From Stenogyne calaminthoides (Eukaryota; Streptophyta; Magnoliopsida; Lamiales; Lamiaceae), in the NCBI GenBank assembly GCA_037126765.1, contig JBBCBC010000033.1, positions 14,646,085-14,710,084 on the forward strand: a DNA stretch of 64,000 bases. The letters run 5' to 3'. Position 1 is the stretch's first letter. Each line of letters starts with the position of its first letter. A model generated the notes under the pieces. It was not told the DNA's origin, searched no databases, and was given only the letters and a program-made list of their open reading frames with translations. The position numbers were made by a program, and so were the translations under genes. Below, one piece after another: positions 22,388-31,790 of this stretch.

Positions 22388-24499
22388 CTATAAACAAAAT
22401 AATTCAGTACGCACAAAAGGATAACACCGAGCAAAATGACACAAAACTTATACAAATACAAGAGGCAATCCTTACCAGCAGGATTAACAGCAACAAGATG
22501 ATGAGGAGGCACAAACAAACCTCATTTCTTCCTCTGATTGGCGGTATTCAGAGTTCTCACAGATCGCTCTGAGCGAGACTCCAGATCAATTTGCCAAACG
22601 CTGCTAAAATAGCCGTCGTTTGTGTTGGTCCCGGTAAAAAACCCATGAAATGCGGAAAAATCGTGTAATGCATATAAAATAGGGGTGAGGGCAGAGTGAT
22701 TCCAGATTTTTGCATTTTTTAAGCTCATGTGTTGTGTTTTGCTTAATCGAATGCATATGGCAAGTAAGAACATAAAGCAGTAAAGAACACATGATTTTAT
22801 AGTGGTTCGGAGTCCAACTCCTACATCCACTCTTCCCTATCATCAGGGGCACCTACTTAACCAACTGGACTTAGTTTAACGTGTTAGTCCAACACCCAAC
22901 AGATGTTTACTGAGTTCACACTCAAACGGGACTTATCACCCTCACGGGATCGCCTATAGATGTTTACGGAGTTCACACTCAAACGGGACTTATCTCCCTC
23001 ACGGGATTGCCTACCCTCCCTTTCGGGATTGCTAGATGTTTACCGAGTTCACACTCACCTACAAACTTATCCTATCAAACTGATTTGGGTAAGGTTTGTT
23101 TGGTTTCCAACTAGGTTGAGATTTTCCCTTATATTTGTTTAGCCTCAATGCTAAGGATGGGAAAATCTCTCTAAGCTTAGGATATAACATTTGTGCTTAG
23201 ATCTAGGGTAGAACACTTTTGAATATATGTGTGTATTTCTTGCTCTGTGTTCTATGAATGGAGTTGCTTGAATATTTGGCTTTAATTTCACTTTGCAGAT
23301 CCTCCATTATCTTCTTTTGAAGATAGTGCAATGTATTTATAGTGTGGATTTAAATATTACCGTTGGAAAGTAATATTCAAATCCATACTAATAACTTCTA
23401 GCTTTTCTTTGTCCTTTTGCACTTTTCCTTCCAGCTTTATGTCACATCAATATGTGTGTTGTCTTCTTATTGGCCAGCTGCTTTTGTGTGTCTAACGGAT
23501 CCGATTTCACTCGTCTTATTATTTGCTCAACTCTTCCGATTAAGTCGCTTGATCCGCATATCAGATTACGTCCATAACTGGGTCTGAGAAATCTGGTCCG
23601 CAGATTTACGGTCCCAGAGAAATCTGGTCTGCCAGTTCGATTCTCTGATCGATCGTATAGATCGATCGAAGACAACATCAGTCCAAACATCCGTCAATCC
23701 AGATCCGGTCAAGCAACATCGGTCACCAGATCTGTCGTGAAGATCGGTCACCGCACTGGTCGATGAAGATCAGTCACCAGATCCGGGTCACCTGATCCGT
23801 CAAGAAGATCAGTCACCAGATCCGTCAAGAAGATCGGTCACCGCACTGAAAACAACATCAAGTCAGCGGCATCCGGTCATCTGTCCATGACATCGATCGT
23901 CACCAGATCCGGTCGACATCGAATCACCGGTACTCTTCGATCGACAACTATCGGTCACCGCATCTGGTCGTGAGAAGATCGGTCACCAGATCTGGTCAAG
24001 ACATCGGTCACCAGACTGGTCGACAACATCGGTCACCAGATCACAATCGTGACGATGATCAGTGACATCGAAGATTCATCGACCTTGATCAAGATCTTTG
24101 CATCACCGGCCGATCGACATTTCTTCTTCAAAAATCGGCATGTTTCTTCTTGTTCGACTCATCGGTTTACTCGGAACTCATCCTACTCATCATCTCGATC
24201 GATCTCGTCTCTTGACCTCGTCTCTCGATCATCTTCGTCGATCTCGATCATCTTCGTCTGATCTCGATCATCTTCGTTTGATTTCGTGAGTTCCCCCTCA
24301 ATTTATTCTCTCGTTCCCCCTCAACTTGTTATCTGTAGATTAACTTCAAAAATACAAGTTGATAATGTTTTGGCATAATTTATCAAAACTAAAATATCCC
24401 AACAGTTTGTCTCCTTGTCCGTCGCAGCTAGAATCCCTGAAATAAAGAGCAAGTTAAAATCAGTTCAAATTGAAGGACAAAAGACACAAAATTACTTAC
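22388..24499 (-). pseudogene. Introns 1-2 and exon 2 of antisense gene, split by solo LTR
   Basis: Intron 1 is 24437-24499 on the minus strand: donor CCAAA/GTAAGTAA, acceptor TTTATTTCAG. Exon 2 starts at 24436, is cut by the solo LTR (22623-24404) and resumes in frame at 22617 (ATDKETN, then DGYFSSVWQIDLESRSERS). A TGA at 22522-22524 follows NQRKK, but the frame continues as GLFVPPHHLVAVNPA up to donor GCTG/GTAAGG at 22475. Intron 2 (22388-22475) ends in TTTATAG. Frame agrees at both junctions. Confidence 0.55.
22623..24404 (-). mobile_element. Copia solo LTR (subfamily B), nested, TSD GTTTG
   Basis: Read on the minus strand it starts TGTTGGGATATTTTAG and ends GGGACCAACA. The 5-bp duplication GTTTG flanks it exactly (22618-22622 and 24405-24409). 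No internal region is attached, so it is a solo LTR left by recombination. A minus-strand TATA box is near 23336-23341. A tandem array of ~57-bp units (GAGTTCACACTCAAACGGGA) occupies about 22900-23070. A long GATCGGTCACCAGATC-type degenerate array fills 23690-24290. Confidence 0.92.
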
Positions 24500-25487
24500 T
24501 TTGGTACACCCCGAAGTCAGTAGGGATGTCTAATCGAGCATCTGGTTCGCTCCCAGAAGCCGGGCTCTTCCAATCGCCCCCAACGAACCAGAACTTCTCT
24601 TTCCAATCACTGATTTTGTTCGGCACGTCCTCAATAATTTTGCACTTGGCATTAGCTTGCATGAACAGCCACCCATGTTCGCCCTTCGGATGGGTCAGGT
24701 GCACCAATCGAGCAAGTTCAGCTGCGGAGGGATAGTATCTTGGCTTCATTTTGCCGAACAAAGTCAGGAAGCTCATGATCATATGCCACCCATTCGGCTT
24801 AAGCTGCGTGATGGTGATGTTCCATTCCACGAGCAAACGGGTGATGGACGGATGGAGGGGGAATCGAAGGCCAGCTTCCATGGTGTCCAAATTCACAGCG
24901 ACACAACCTTCAGGGGGTTGGTCAGCCCGCTCATCAGGACCCGGTGCCCAGAAAAAGACATCCTTGGGGGTTTCGTAATTTCTATGCATTCGAGTGAGCA
25001 TATCTGCATCAATTATGCTCGCTATCTTGCTCGCTGGGTACTCATTCTCAACCCTAATCCTATGAGGTTGCTCGGGCCAATCGAAACTATAACGAGCATT
25101 ATACTCGTTATATGTTGGACTGTGAGGGACACCAACAGGTATATCAAGCATAGAATTTTGCTCACCACCTACCCCTACGTTCGATTTGGTTACATCAACG
25201 TTATCAACAGCCCGAGACCTAATTTGAATTTGGGGCAAAGAATTATCACTCGAATCGTCCGAAAAATCATTACGGACCAAGTCCCTATCCAATTCATTTA
25301 GGGCTTTGTCGGAATCGGAGGAAAGAACGGCAAACGGTTGCCGAACTTGCCAACAAAATCCTGAATCCGAGACATTTATCTCCGGCGCATTTGCGTCGCT
25401 ACGAGGGATTCTACTGACAAAGGGGGAAGAAGAGGAACTATGGTGGTCTGATTCTAGGGGAACAAAAGGGTTTGAGCAAGAGGCCAT
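24500..25487 (-). CDS. Antisense Transposase_28-like protein, exon 1 (Tat extra ORF)
   Basis: An open frame of 329 codons reads opposite to gag-pol. The proposed start is the Met at 25487 (MASCSNPFVPLESD); an earlier in-frame Met at 25574 is possible. After a Ser-rich head comes the conserved domain: RMHRNYETPKDVFFWAPGP, LRFPLHPSITRLLVEWNITI, QLKPNGWHMIMSFLTLFGKM, KGEHGWLFMQ and FWFVGGDWKSPASG. This pattern fits the plant 'putative gypsy type transposon' family (PF04195, Transposase_28). The function is unknown. The frame ends at a strong splice donor (24500/24499) rather than a typical stop. A TATA box lies about 155 bp upstream. This exon is the only long undamaged coding part of the element. 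Confidence 0.7.
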
Positions 25488-25644
25488 AATCGCAATAAGA
25501 GAAAGAATGCAGCGGTTACTTGAGAAAGATTCTTCACCGGAATGATGAAGCTCTCGCCGAAAATTTTCAGACACAGGAAAAAATTGAAAGACAGAGGCAG
25601 AAAAGAAGAAGAAAGGAGAAAGGGTTTAAGGCGGTGAAATGTGG

Positions 25645-25654
25645 TATATATATA
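25645..25654 (-). promoter_or_regulatory. TATA box for the antisense gene
   Basis: TATATATATA lies upstream of the antisense ORF on the minus strand. It is followed by a pyrimidine-rich leader (TTCTTCTTTTCTGCCTC) before the start codon, as in plant 5' UTRs. It sits between the ORF and the 3' LTR. Confidence 0.5.
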
Positions 25655-25760
25655 GATACCATAATCAATTTTGAAAATCTGGCACAGAATACGAAACGAC
25701 ATCGACTATGACCCAATAAGATTATAACAGTCGGGCCCCATGTTGAATACAAAGTGACCC

Positions 25761-25774
25761 GGCTGGGGGGGTAT
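25761..25774 (+). promoter_or_regulatory. Polypurine tract of the Gypsy element
   Basis: GGCTGGGGGGGTAT directly precedes the 3' LTR start TGTTGTGTTCG. It would prime plus-strand synthesis. Confidence 0.7.
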
Positions 25775-26872
25775 TGTTGTGTTCGATATAATAAACTCAG
25801 GATTAATCGAGCACGTAAGAGCGACACGTGTAATATTCTTTAAAATAATCATACCCGGTGGACAAATGTGCTCGCAGTCCGTTGACCAAACAAGTTTGTT
25901 CGGCCAGTTCGCCACTTGACGCCCAAAATAAACGTACTCACCACTCAGGTTAGGAAAGAAGGAATCAGATGAGCTAAGTCAAGAAGGCCACGAACAAATC
26001 CGAGGACTCAGGCGGCCAAAATACTCAGATATCCTGAAAGGCTCAGATATCCTGAGGGTTAGTATGCTCGCAACTCAGATATCGTGAAAGGCTCAGATAT
26101 CCTGAGGGTCAGTATGCTCGCAACTCAGATATCCTGAAAAGCTCAGATATCCTGAAAGTCAGTATGCTAGCAGCACAACATTCTGAAGACTCAGGCATCC
26201 TGAAGGGTCAGAGTGCTTGCCACTCAGATATCCCCGAAGACCAGACTATCTTGAGGGCTCGGTATGCTCGAGGAGGACGATATTCGGCCTGAAACCGACA
26301 TGGTTAAAAGGGCGAACAAAGCATCCAACCGAGCAAAAGATTAATTTGGACGACCAAAAGAGTGTCTTACAGACAAGCAAGCTCCAAGATCAATCTAGAA
26401 GACGAAGTTGGGAACGTGGCAATATCATCTGGATTCTTGCATGACCCGAAGTCTCCAGCTCATGCTTGCCAACCCAGCTCATGCTTGTCGGAGTGCTATA
26501 AAAGGAAGAAAAAAGAAGAAGAGAAAGGTTCAGAAAAATTTCCCAGAAAGAGTTATACCCACACTTGAGAGGCAAGGAACAGAAAAATTCGAGTGATCAT
26601 TTATGCATACTAGAAACCCTAGCACTCAGAGGCTAACTCTCCAAATTATCTTCATCTGTAATGATTCATCTTCATAAGGTGTATCAAACATTGTACTTGT
26701 AAAGCTCGCAATACCACATCCTGGCTTGGTATGCCCCCAGAGTAGTCATTTCCTGACGAACTGGGTCAACAAATTCATCTTATTTACAATTTATCGTACA
26801 CGTGCATGTTTTGTTTGTGAGTTGTTACCAAATTAGCCACATAATACTCTCGATAAAAAACGACTCGCGACA
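25775..26872 (+). repeat. 3' LTR of the Tat Gypsy element
   Basis: Starts TGTTGTGTTCG and ends CGCGACA like the 5' LTR. The TATA box is at 26497-26503 (TATAAAA). Three regular 50-bp units (26024-26073, 26074-26123, 26124-26173) start CTCAGATATC, followed by two diverged ones. The LTR is shorter than the left copy (1098 against 1152 bp), mainly because of differences in and around this array. Confidence 0.92.
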
Positions 26873-26877
26873 AGATA

Positions 26878-27139
26878 TACTACCAAATATTTTCTAGATT
26901 TTTAATTTGATTTTCTTAAATGAATATTAATTAAATGAGTACATATGGTGATATGTGTATGCCTGAGTACATATGGTGATGTGTGTGCCACGTCACTGAT
27001 TTTGCTCCATAAAATTCATTATGTGATGAATATTATGTAAGTATTAGATTATTTGGTGTAATCTTTTACTTCATTTGTGATTTGTAAAATATACTCAACT
27101 AGTTTAGCTTGAATCCAGGATTACTTTGCCCCTTCGTAG
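26878..27139. other. AT-rich spacer
   Basis: No gene seen. A ~25-bp direct duplication (GAGTACATATGGTGAT...TGTG) occurs at 26937-26985. Confidence 0.4.
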
Positions 27140-27910
27140 TTCATAATGAAAATTATCAGGAGTTCAAGCTACCCAAAGTATTTCCGCAAGAACAATCAAG
27201 CAAATATTCAAAGGATATCCTTAGTGTTCATCCCACCTAACTTAGACTGAAATATCCTCAAATCCCGCTCTAAGGTTGAACCTTTGTAAGAGGTATTTCA
27301 CTAGTTGAAAATCAAACAAACCTCCCTATACAAAACCTATTTAGGAAGTTTGTAGGCAAGTTTATAAGTTAATTTATCTAGCATATGAACCGGGTTAGAG
27401 GTGGATCTCTGTAAAAATCTAGTTTGATTGATCTTGGAGATCGATTGTAAAGTGTGTCTAACACTGTAAACTAAGGTGTTTGATAGTTTGTGCCTCTGCT
27501 GATAGGGAAGAATGGATGTAGGAGGAGTTCTCCGAAATACTATAAAATTTGTGTGTTCTTTACTGCTTTGATAAACTGTCATTCATCTTTCTGCATCAAA
27601 ACAACATACACACAGTTCACCTGATCAGACTACATCAAGTTATCTGATCTGATTTACAAAACCTGAGCTAGTTTTCTAAAAGGTTTTCACATGGGTTAAA
27701 ATAGCTTCCGCACATCAGCCAGACTGATAGAGTCTAAGTAATAAGCTTCAAAGTTGTCAGTAGTTTGGATATCAGACCAGACTGATTTCACTACGCACTC
27801 TACACCACTTATTTGTTAAACACGTTGTACACAAGATTTCTTTTTTGAAAGTCTATTCACCCCTCCACCCTCTAGACTTTCCGCTCACATTAACCTATTA
27901 GGGACCTACA
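27140..27910 (+). repeat. 3' portion of a Copia LTR (truncated)
   Basis: Ends TTAGGGACCTACA, like the LTR at 37483-39049 (GGGACCTACA). It contains the shared module around 27505-27570 (ATGGATGTAGGAGG, ACTATAAAATTTGTGTGTTC). It also holds the TTGAAGTCTATTCACCC-like tail. The 5' part and any internal region are missing. Confidence 0.65.
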
Positions 27911-28400
27911 CCATGTGATGAAAAATAAAGTGGTTATAATTCATAATATCGAGTAGGATATGCTCTCATAGTTACTCAAGTATTTTTGCATGTAATACTG
28001 ATATGTTTTACCTGTAATACTGCTTCAATTTTGATTTTATATCTTTTAGAATTTACAATTTCCTTATATTTTGAATGCAATACTGTTATGTTTTTTCATG
28101 TAATACTGTTATATTTTGCTTGTAATATTGCTTTCTGTTTCGGTTTAATACTTTTTATAATTTTTATTTTTATTTTTATGTTTTGAATGTATACTATTAT
28201 AATTTGCTTGTAATGCTACTTCAGTTTTGCATTTAATAACTGTTAGAATTTATTTTTTTCTTATATTAAGAGTGTAATACTATTATAATTTTTTATGTAA
28301 TACTGTTATATTTTTCCTATGATACATTTTATGTTTTGCATATAATACTACTTTTGTTTAAAATTTAAAACCCTTCATTTACCTTTTTCTATGTTTTGAA
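27911..28400. repeat. AT-rich degenerate tandem repeat
   Basis: The motif TGTAATACTGTTATATTTTG and variants recur at least ten times between about 27990 and 28350, with irregular spacing. No ORF of significance. Confidence 0.6.
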
Positions 28401-29099
28401 TTTATGATACAAGAAGTGCTTCCAAATCGTCTGAAGTACTACTTTATTGTTCTAAACTATATGTGGAGAAAACACATTGGAAAACTCTCGAAACTGCTTT
28501 TTCAGATAAAAATGGTGCGCACTCTTATTTATCTGCTCATTACTTGATATTACGTAACACTATAATTAAAAATATATATACTTGAACAAACGTACAAGAA
28601 TTATTTTAAATTTTGCTGAGTTTTGTATAAAAATATTGAAGTGAGATGAACATTCAAAATGCGTACATCAACTCTTTCAATCGGCGTGTCGTCAAATAAT
28701 TATATATGATTAATTATATTTTTTGTCAGTATTTTATTTATAAAAAACTAAATAAATTAATGAGAAATATATGAAATAAAGTTTATTTGTCGTAGTCATA
28801 TGCTTGCTTTTATACTTCTCTTGTGAATCAACTGCTCTTCTTTTTGGTAGTCCCCCTCCCTAAAATGTCTATGAAATAAAGTTTATTTGGCGTACTTATA
28901 CTTCTCTTGTGAATCAACTGCTCTTCTTTTTGGTAGTCCCCCTCCCTAAAACGAGACATTCATAATAACAATTATTTTATTAGATTTTTTAGGCGAGGAG
29001 TCCTTTTCATCAAATGTTTTTCATCCTCAACAATACAATGGTGGTCCCTTTTGTTTCTGAAAGAAAGTAATATAATAATTAAATAATTTTAATAATTAT
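28401..29099. repeat. Intergenic sequence with an ~85-bp tandem duplication
   Basis: Two copies of a segment (ATGAAATAAAGTTTATTTG...GGTAGTCCCCCTCCCTAAAA) lie at about 28770-28865 and 28869-28951. The first has an extra ~17 bp (CATATGCTTGCTT). The rest is unassigned AT-rich DNA. Confidence 0.65.
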
Positions 29100-29418
29100 G
29101 GGTGAATAATAAGAGAGAAGTTATTTGATAACTTCTATATATTTGAAAATCATACAGGTTTTTTATTAATCAACGGAAAATGATTCATCCTCGGACTCCA
29201 TACGATGTGAAATAAAACAAGAGAATACAGAAAAATGATTTTCTCAATTCTCATATTATCACATATTGTGAAAATTAGAAACGATTCTTGAAGCAATTCT
29301 TGTGATCGTGTTCTGACTAAGAGAATTTAGTTGTATATAGAATTCAACTGGGTTCGATTTGTTCCGCTGCAGTTCTAGATTTAGAGGTTAGTGAAATTCT
29401 AACTCTCTTGTTCCAACA
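29100..29418 (+). repeat. 5' LTR end of an old Copia relic (element F)
   Basis: Sequence ending TTGTTCCAACA is followed at 29420 by TGGTATCAGAGC, the tRNA-iMet primer-binding site of Copia elements. The left LTR boundary is uncertain. A TATA-like CTATATAT is near 29135. Confidence 0.55.
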
Positions 29419-29419
29419 T

Positions 29420-29431
29420 TGGTATCAGAGC
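29420..29431 (+). promoter_or_regulatory. Primer-binding site (tRNA-iMet) of relic F
   Basis: TGGTATCAGAGC is the exact complement expected for the 3' end of initiator tRNA-Met, the standard Copia primer. It is the only undamaged such site in the window. Confidence 0.85.
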
Positions 29432-30745
29432 TATTGTGTTGGATTCATGTATACGATTGTGATTCTAGTACGGATATATGCATATGATGAGTGATCTGCA
29501 ATTTTTATTCTAGCACGTAGATATGCTAATAAGTTATTTGGCATGATTTCACGTTGAATAACATGAAATTCTGTATTTTTACAATTTTTTGATTTATTGA
29601 AATGGGCAAATTTGGTGCTGAAAATTTTACTGTAGATGCATGATATGCTGTAGATTATATCTGCAAAGTTTCAATTTTGTGTTTTGTTCTTTGTTCTGGA
29701 TTTATCTATGTTGAAAGACGATTCCAATGGTATATTATTTATTAATTTTGGTTAAGAAACGAGTGAGTTATGATTTTTTGAAAAATCAAACATTTCTGAG
29801 CTGAATTGAAATATTTCAGAAAATTTATGGGTCATTTTTTGAGAATTAGATGTTCTCTAAGGACCTAATTGAAAGTTTTTCAAAAGAAAATTAGATCAAT
29901 TTTGACCAGGAGAAAACTGGCGGTCCAACTGGTTTACCAGGTCAGACCGTTGGACTGAACTGCCGAACCATTCACGAAAACCGAGGTCAGACCGGAGAGG
30001 AATTGCCAATGCAACACCGATGTGTGGATAACACGCGCAGAAGATAGCAATGACACTTGATGGTCACGTGTGGTGCAAATGGTTATCGGTGGCGACGCGT
30101 TCAGTACATGGCGCGTGAACTACACGCGCTAGCTACATCGGCGTGTGCCGGTGCGTGGAGCAGCTCCGGCGTCTACCAACACGTGAGGCAATTTTTTGGC
30201 ATGTTTAGGTGGTTTTCAGGTGCATGGGAGTTGTTTCCGGTGAGTTCGCGCTCATGTAATCTTGTTTAGGCTCGTTTTAACTACGATGTTGGTTCCGAAA
30301 ATTGCTATGTTTATATTTTGAAGTGTAGATTTTTAATTTGCATATTTTGGAGGTATTTGAACTAAGAATGTTCAAGTATTTATTTATCTTTTAAAGTAAA
30401 AACCACAAAATTAAACTTATTTCAATTGTGATTAGCTTATTATGCTTGAAATTAAATTTTCTTGCGTAATTGTGAGCTTAATAATTCACGTGTTGAATAA
30501 TTAAACATTGGAAGTTTAATTGGTTACTCATTTTTTTAAGGGTAACTCGAATAAAATGAACAATTGGTTTTTTATATGCATTTTTTTTAAGAATTACATG
30601 AAAAACTAGCACACAATTTTAGAACATTACATTGCTTGACGGAGATGCATAGTTTAATCACTCTTTATTATTATCACATAAGGTAATTTCGACTTAATAA
30701 CTCAGGACTTAATTGGTATTGAAACTTGAGCTATAACAAACCTAA
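29432..30745 (+). other. Leader region of relic F
   Basis: No coding sequence recognised. A GC-rich patch at about 29925-30260 (GGCGACGCGTTCAGTACATG) contrasts with AT-rich flanks. The open frame 30057-30269 in it has no recognisable domain. Confidence 0.4.
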
Positions 30746-30749
30746 ATCA

Positions 30750-31790
30750 GATCTTATTAAAAAAGAAAAAGAAAAGACGGAGAGGCCACAACCCGGTCTA
30801 AGGTTAAAGCAAAAAACATAAACAGAATCCACAAACTAGAAGACTAGCCCCCATAGAAGGCAAAAGCAAGGAGGCCATGAGGACCTCAAAAGGATACCCA
30901 ACTAAAAATCAGCCCAAAACAAGGGCGTGCAGGCCCCAAACAAAACCTGTCAAGCCCAAAAGTCCAAACAAATACAACAACACAGCCCAAAAAACAAAGG
31001 GTTAGCCAAAGAACACCAACCCCCACCACCAAAGCCAATGAGACCGTCGAGTGTACCTCATCTCGCAGCCATCCTACACTACCGAAAACCAGAACCACAC
31101 CAAAAAATGCAAAGACGAGCAACCAAAAATCACACCTCAATAGGCCAAACCACGCCAAACACCAAAGAACCTATCCTAACAAAACCAAATTTACACCACA
31201 AGCTGAGAAAGATACCGGATCAAGGTTGCTTCATAGAGTTGAGCCTCGTAAACTCCCATGTGGCTGCAATGTGCATTGCAGCTGACGCCCTAGAGAAGTC
31301 CTTCGAAACTAAATTCATGTTACTGCCCATTTTTAAAGCCCGTCTTGCCGGACTGTCTTCAGGCCGTGCACAAAGGGCAATAGGCTTCATTTTAAGGGGT
31401 GCTAAAGCTGCAGCTTTCCGAACCTTTGGGGTGAAAGGCTCCACCTCCCAGTCCTGCAAAAATTGCTCGAAATTTTCAAGAGAGAGTCGTCTCTCCTTCT
31501 CCCGCAACGAAGGACTGCTCCCCAAACCCGACGTTGAGACCACAACCTCCGTCTTACAAATTCGAGCAGTCCCCTGCTCATCCAACTCCATTAAAAGAGG
31601 CATACTAAGATCCTCCTCCCCACTATTCTTATGTTCGTCTGTGACATGCTCAACAAGAGCACTGAAAGAGTTTGCAATTGTCATATTCATGCCTCCGTTG
31701 TCGTCGATGCACTGATCTCCAGTCCTAACGCTCTTCCCCATCGTGTTCGAATCAAATCCCAAAGTCAAATTCTCAATACATTTCCAAGAG
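30750..31790 (-). other. Inserted segment with antisense ORF (31220-31768), LINE-like or captured
   Basis: On the minus strand an open frame of 182 codons (31768 to 31220) encodes an acidic protein (ENFEQFLQDWEVEPFTPKVR, then ALAPLKMKPIALCARPEDSP). A ~450-base T/G-rich tail follows, ending in CTTTTCTTTTTCTTTTTTAA near 30755. Base composition differs sharply from the AT-rich relic on both sides. The tail resembles plant LINE 3' ends, but no RT or endonuclease is present and I do not recognise the protein. A captured host-gene fragment is equally possible. Confidence 0.4.

Larger units (their letters stand above)
11524..26877 (+). mobile_element. Complete Ty3/Gypsy retrotransposon, Tat lineage (15.3 kb)
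   Basis: Paired LTRs at 11529-12680 and 25775-26872 are flanked by the identical 5-bp duplication AGATA (11524-11528, 26873-26877), which proves a single insertion event. The order is primer-binding site, gag, protease, RT, RNase H, a second archaeal-type RNase H, integrase, a long 3' region with an antisense gene, then a polypurine tract. Dual RNase H and an extra ORF between pol and the 3' LTR are characteristic of the Tat lineage. The pol frame is broken by many stops, so the copy is not autonomous. A Copia solo LTR is nested inside it. Confidence 0.92.

Noticed and set aside
11398..27112. Direct repeat AAATATACTCAACTAGT on both sides of the Gypsy element
   Set aside because: Lies about 100-200 bases outside the true target duplication, so it is not a product of that insertion; cause unclear.
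28797..28812. GTAGTCATATGCTTG, identical to the beginning of 18S rRNA genes
   Set aside because: Only about 15 bases match and nothing downstream continues as rRNA; treated as chance inside a duplicated AT-rich segment.
30057..30269. ORF in the GC-rich patch of relic F
   Set aside because: No recognisable domain and it lies in the expected non-coding leader of a Copia element.
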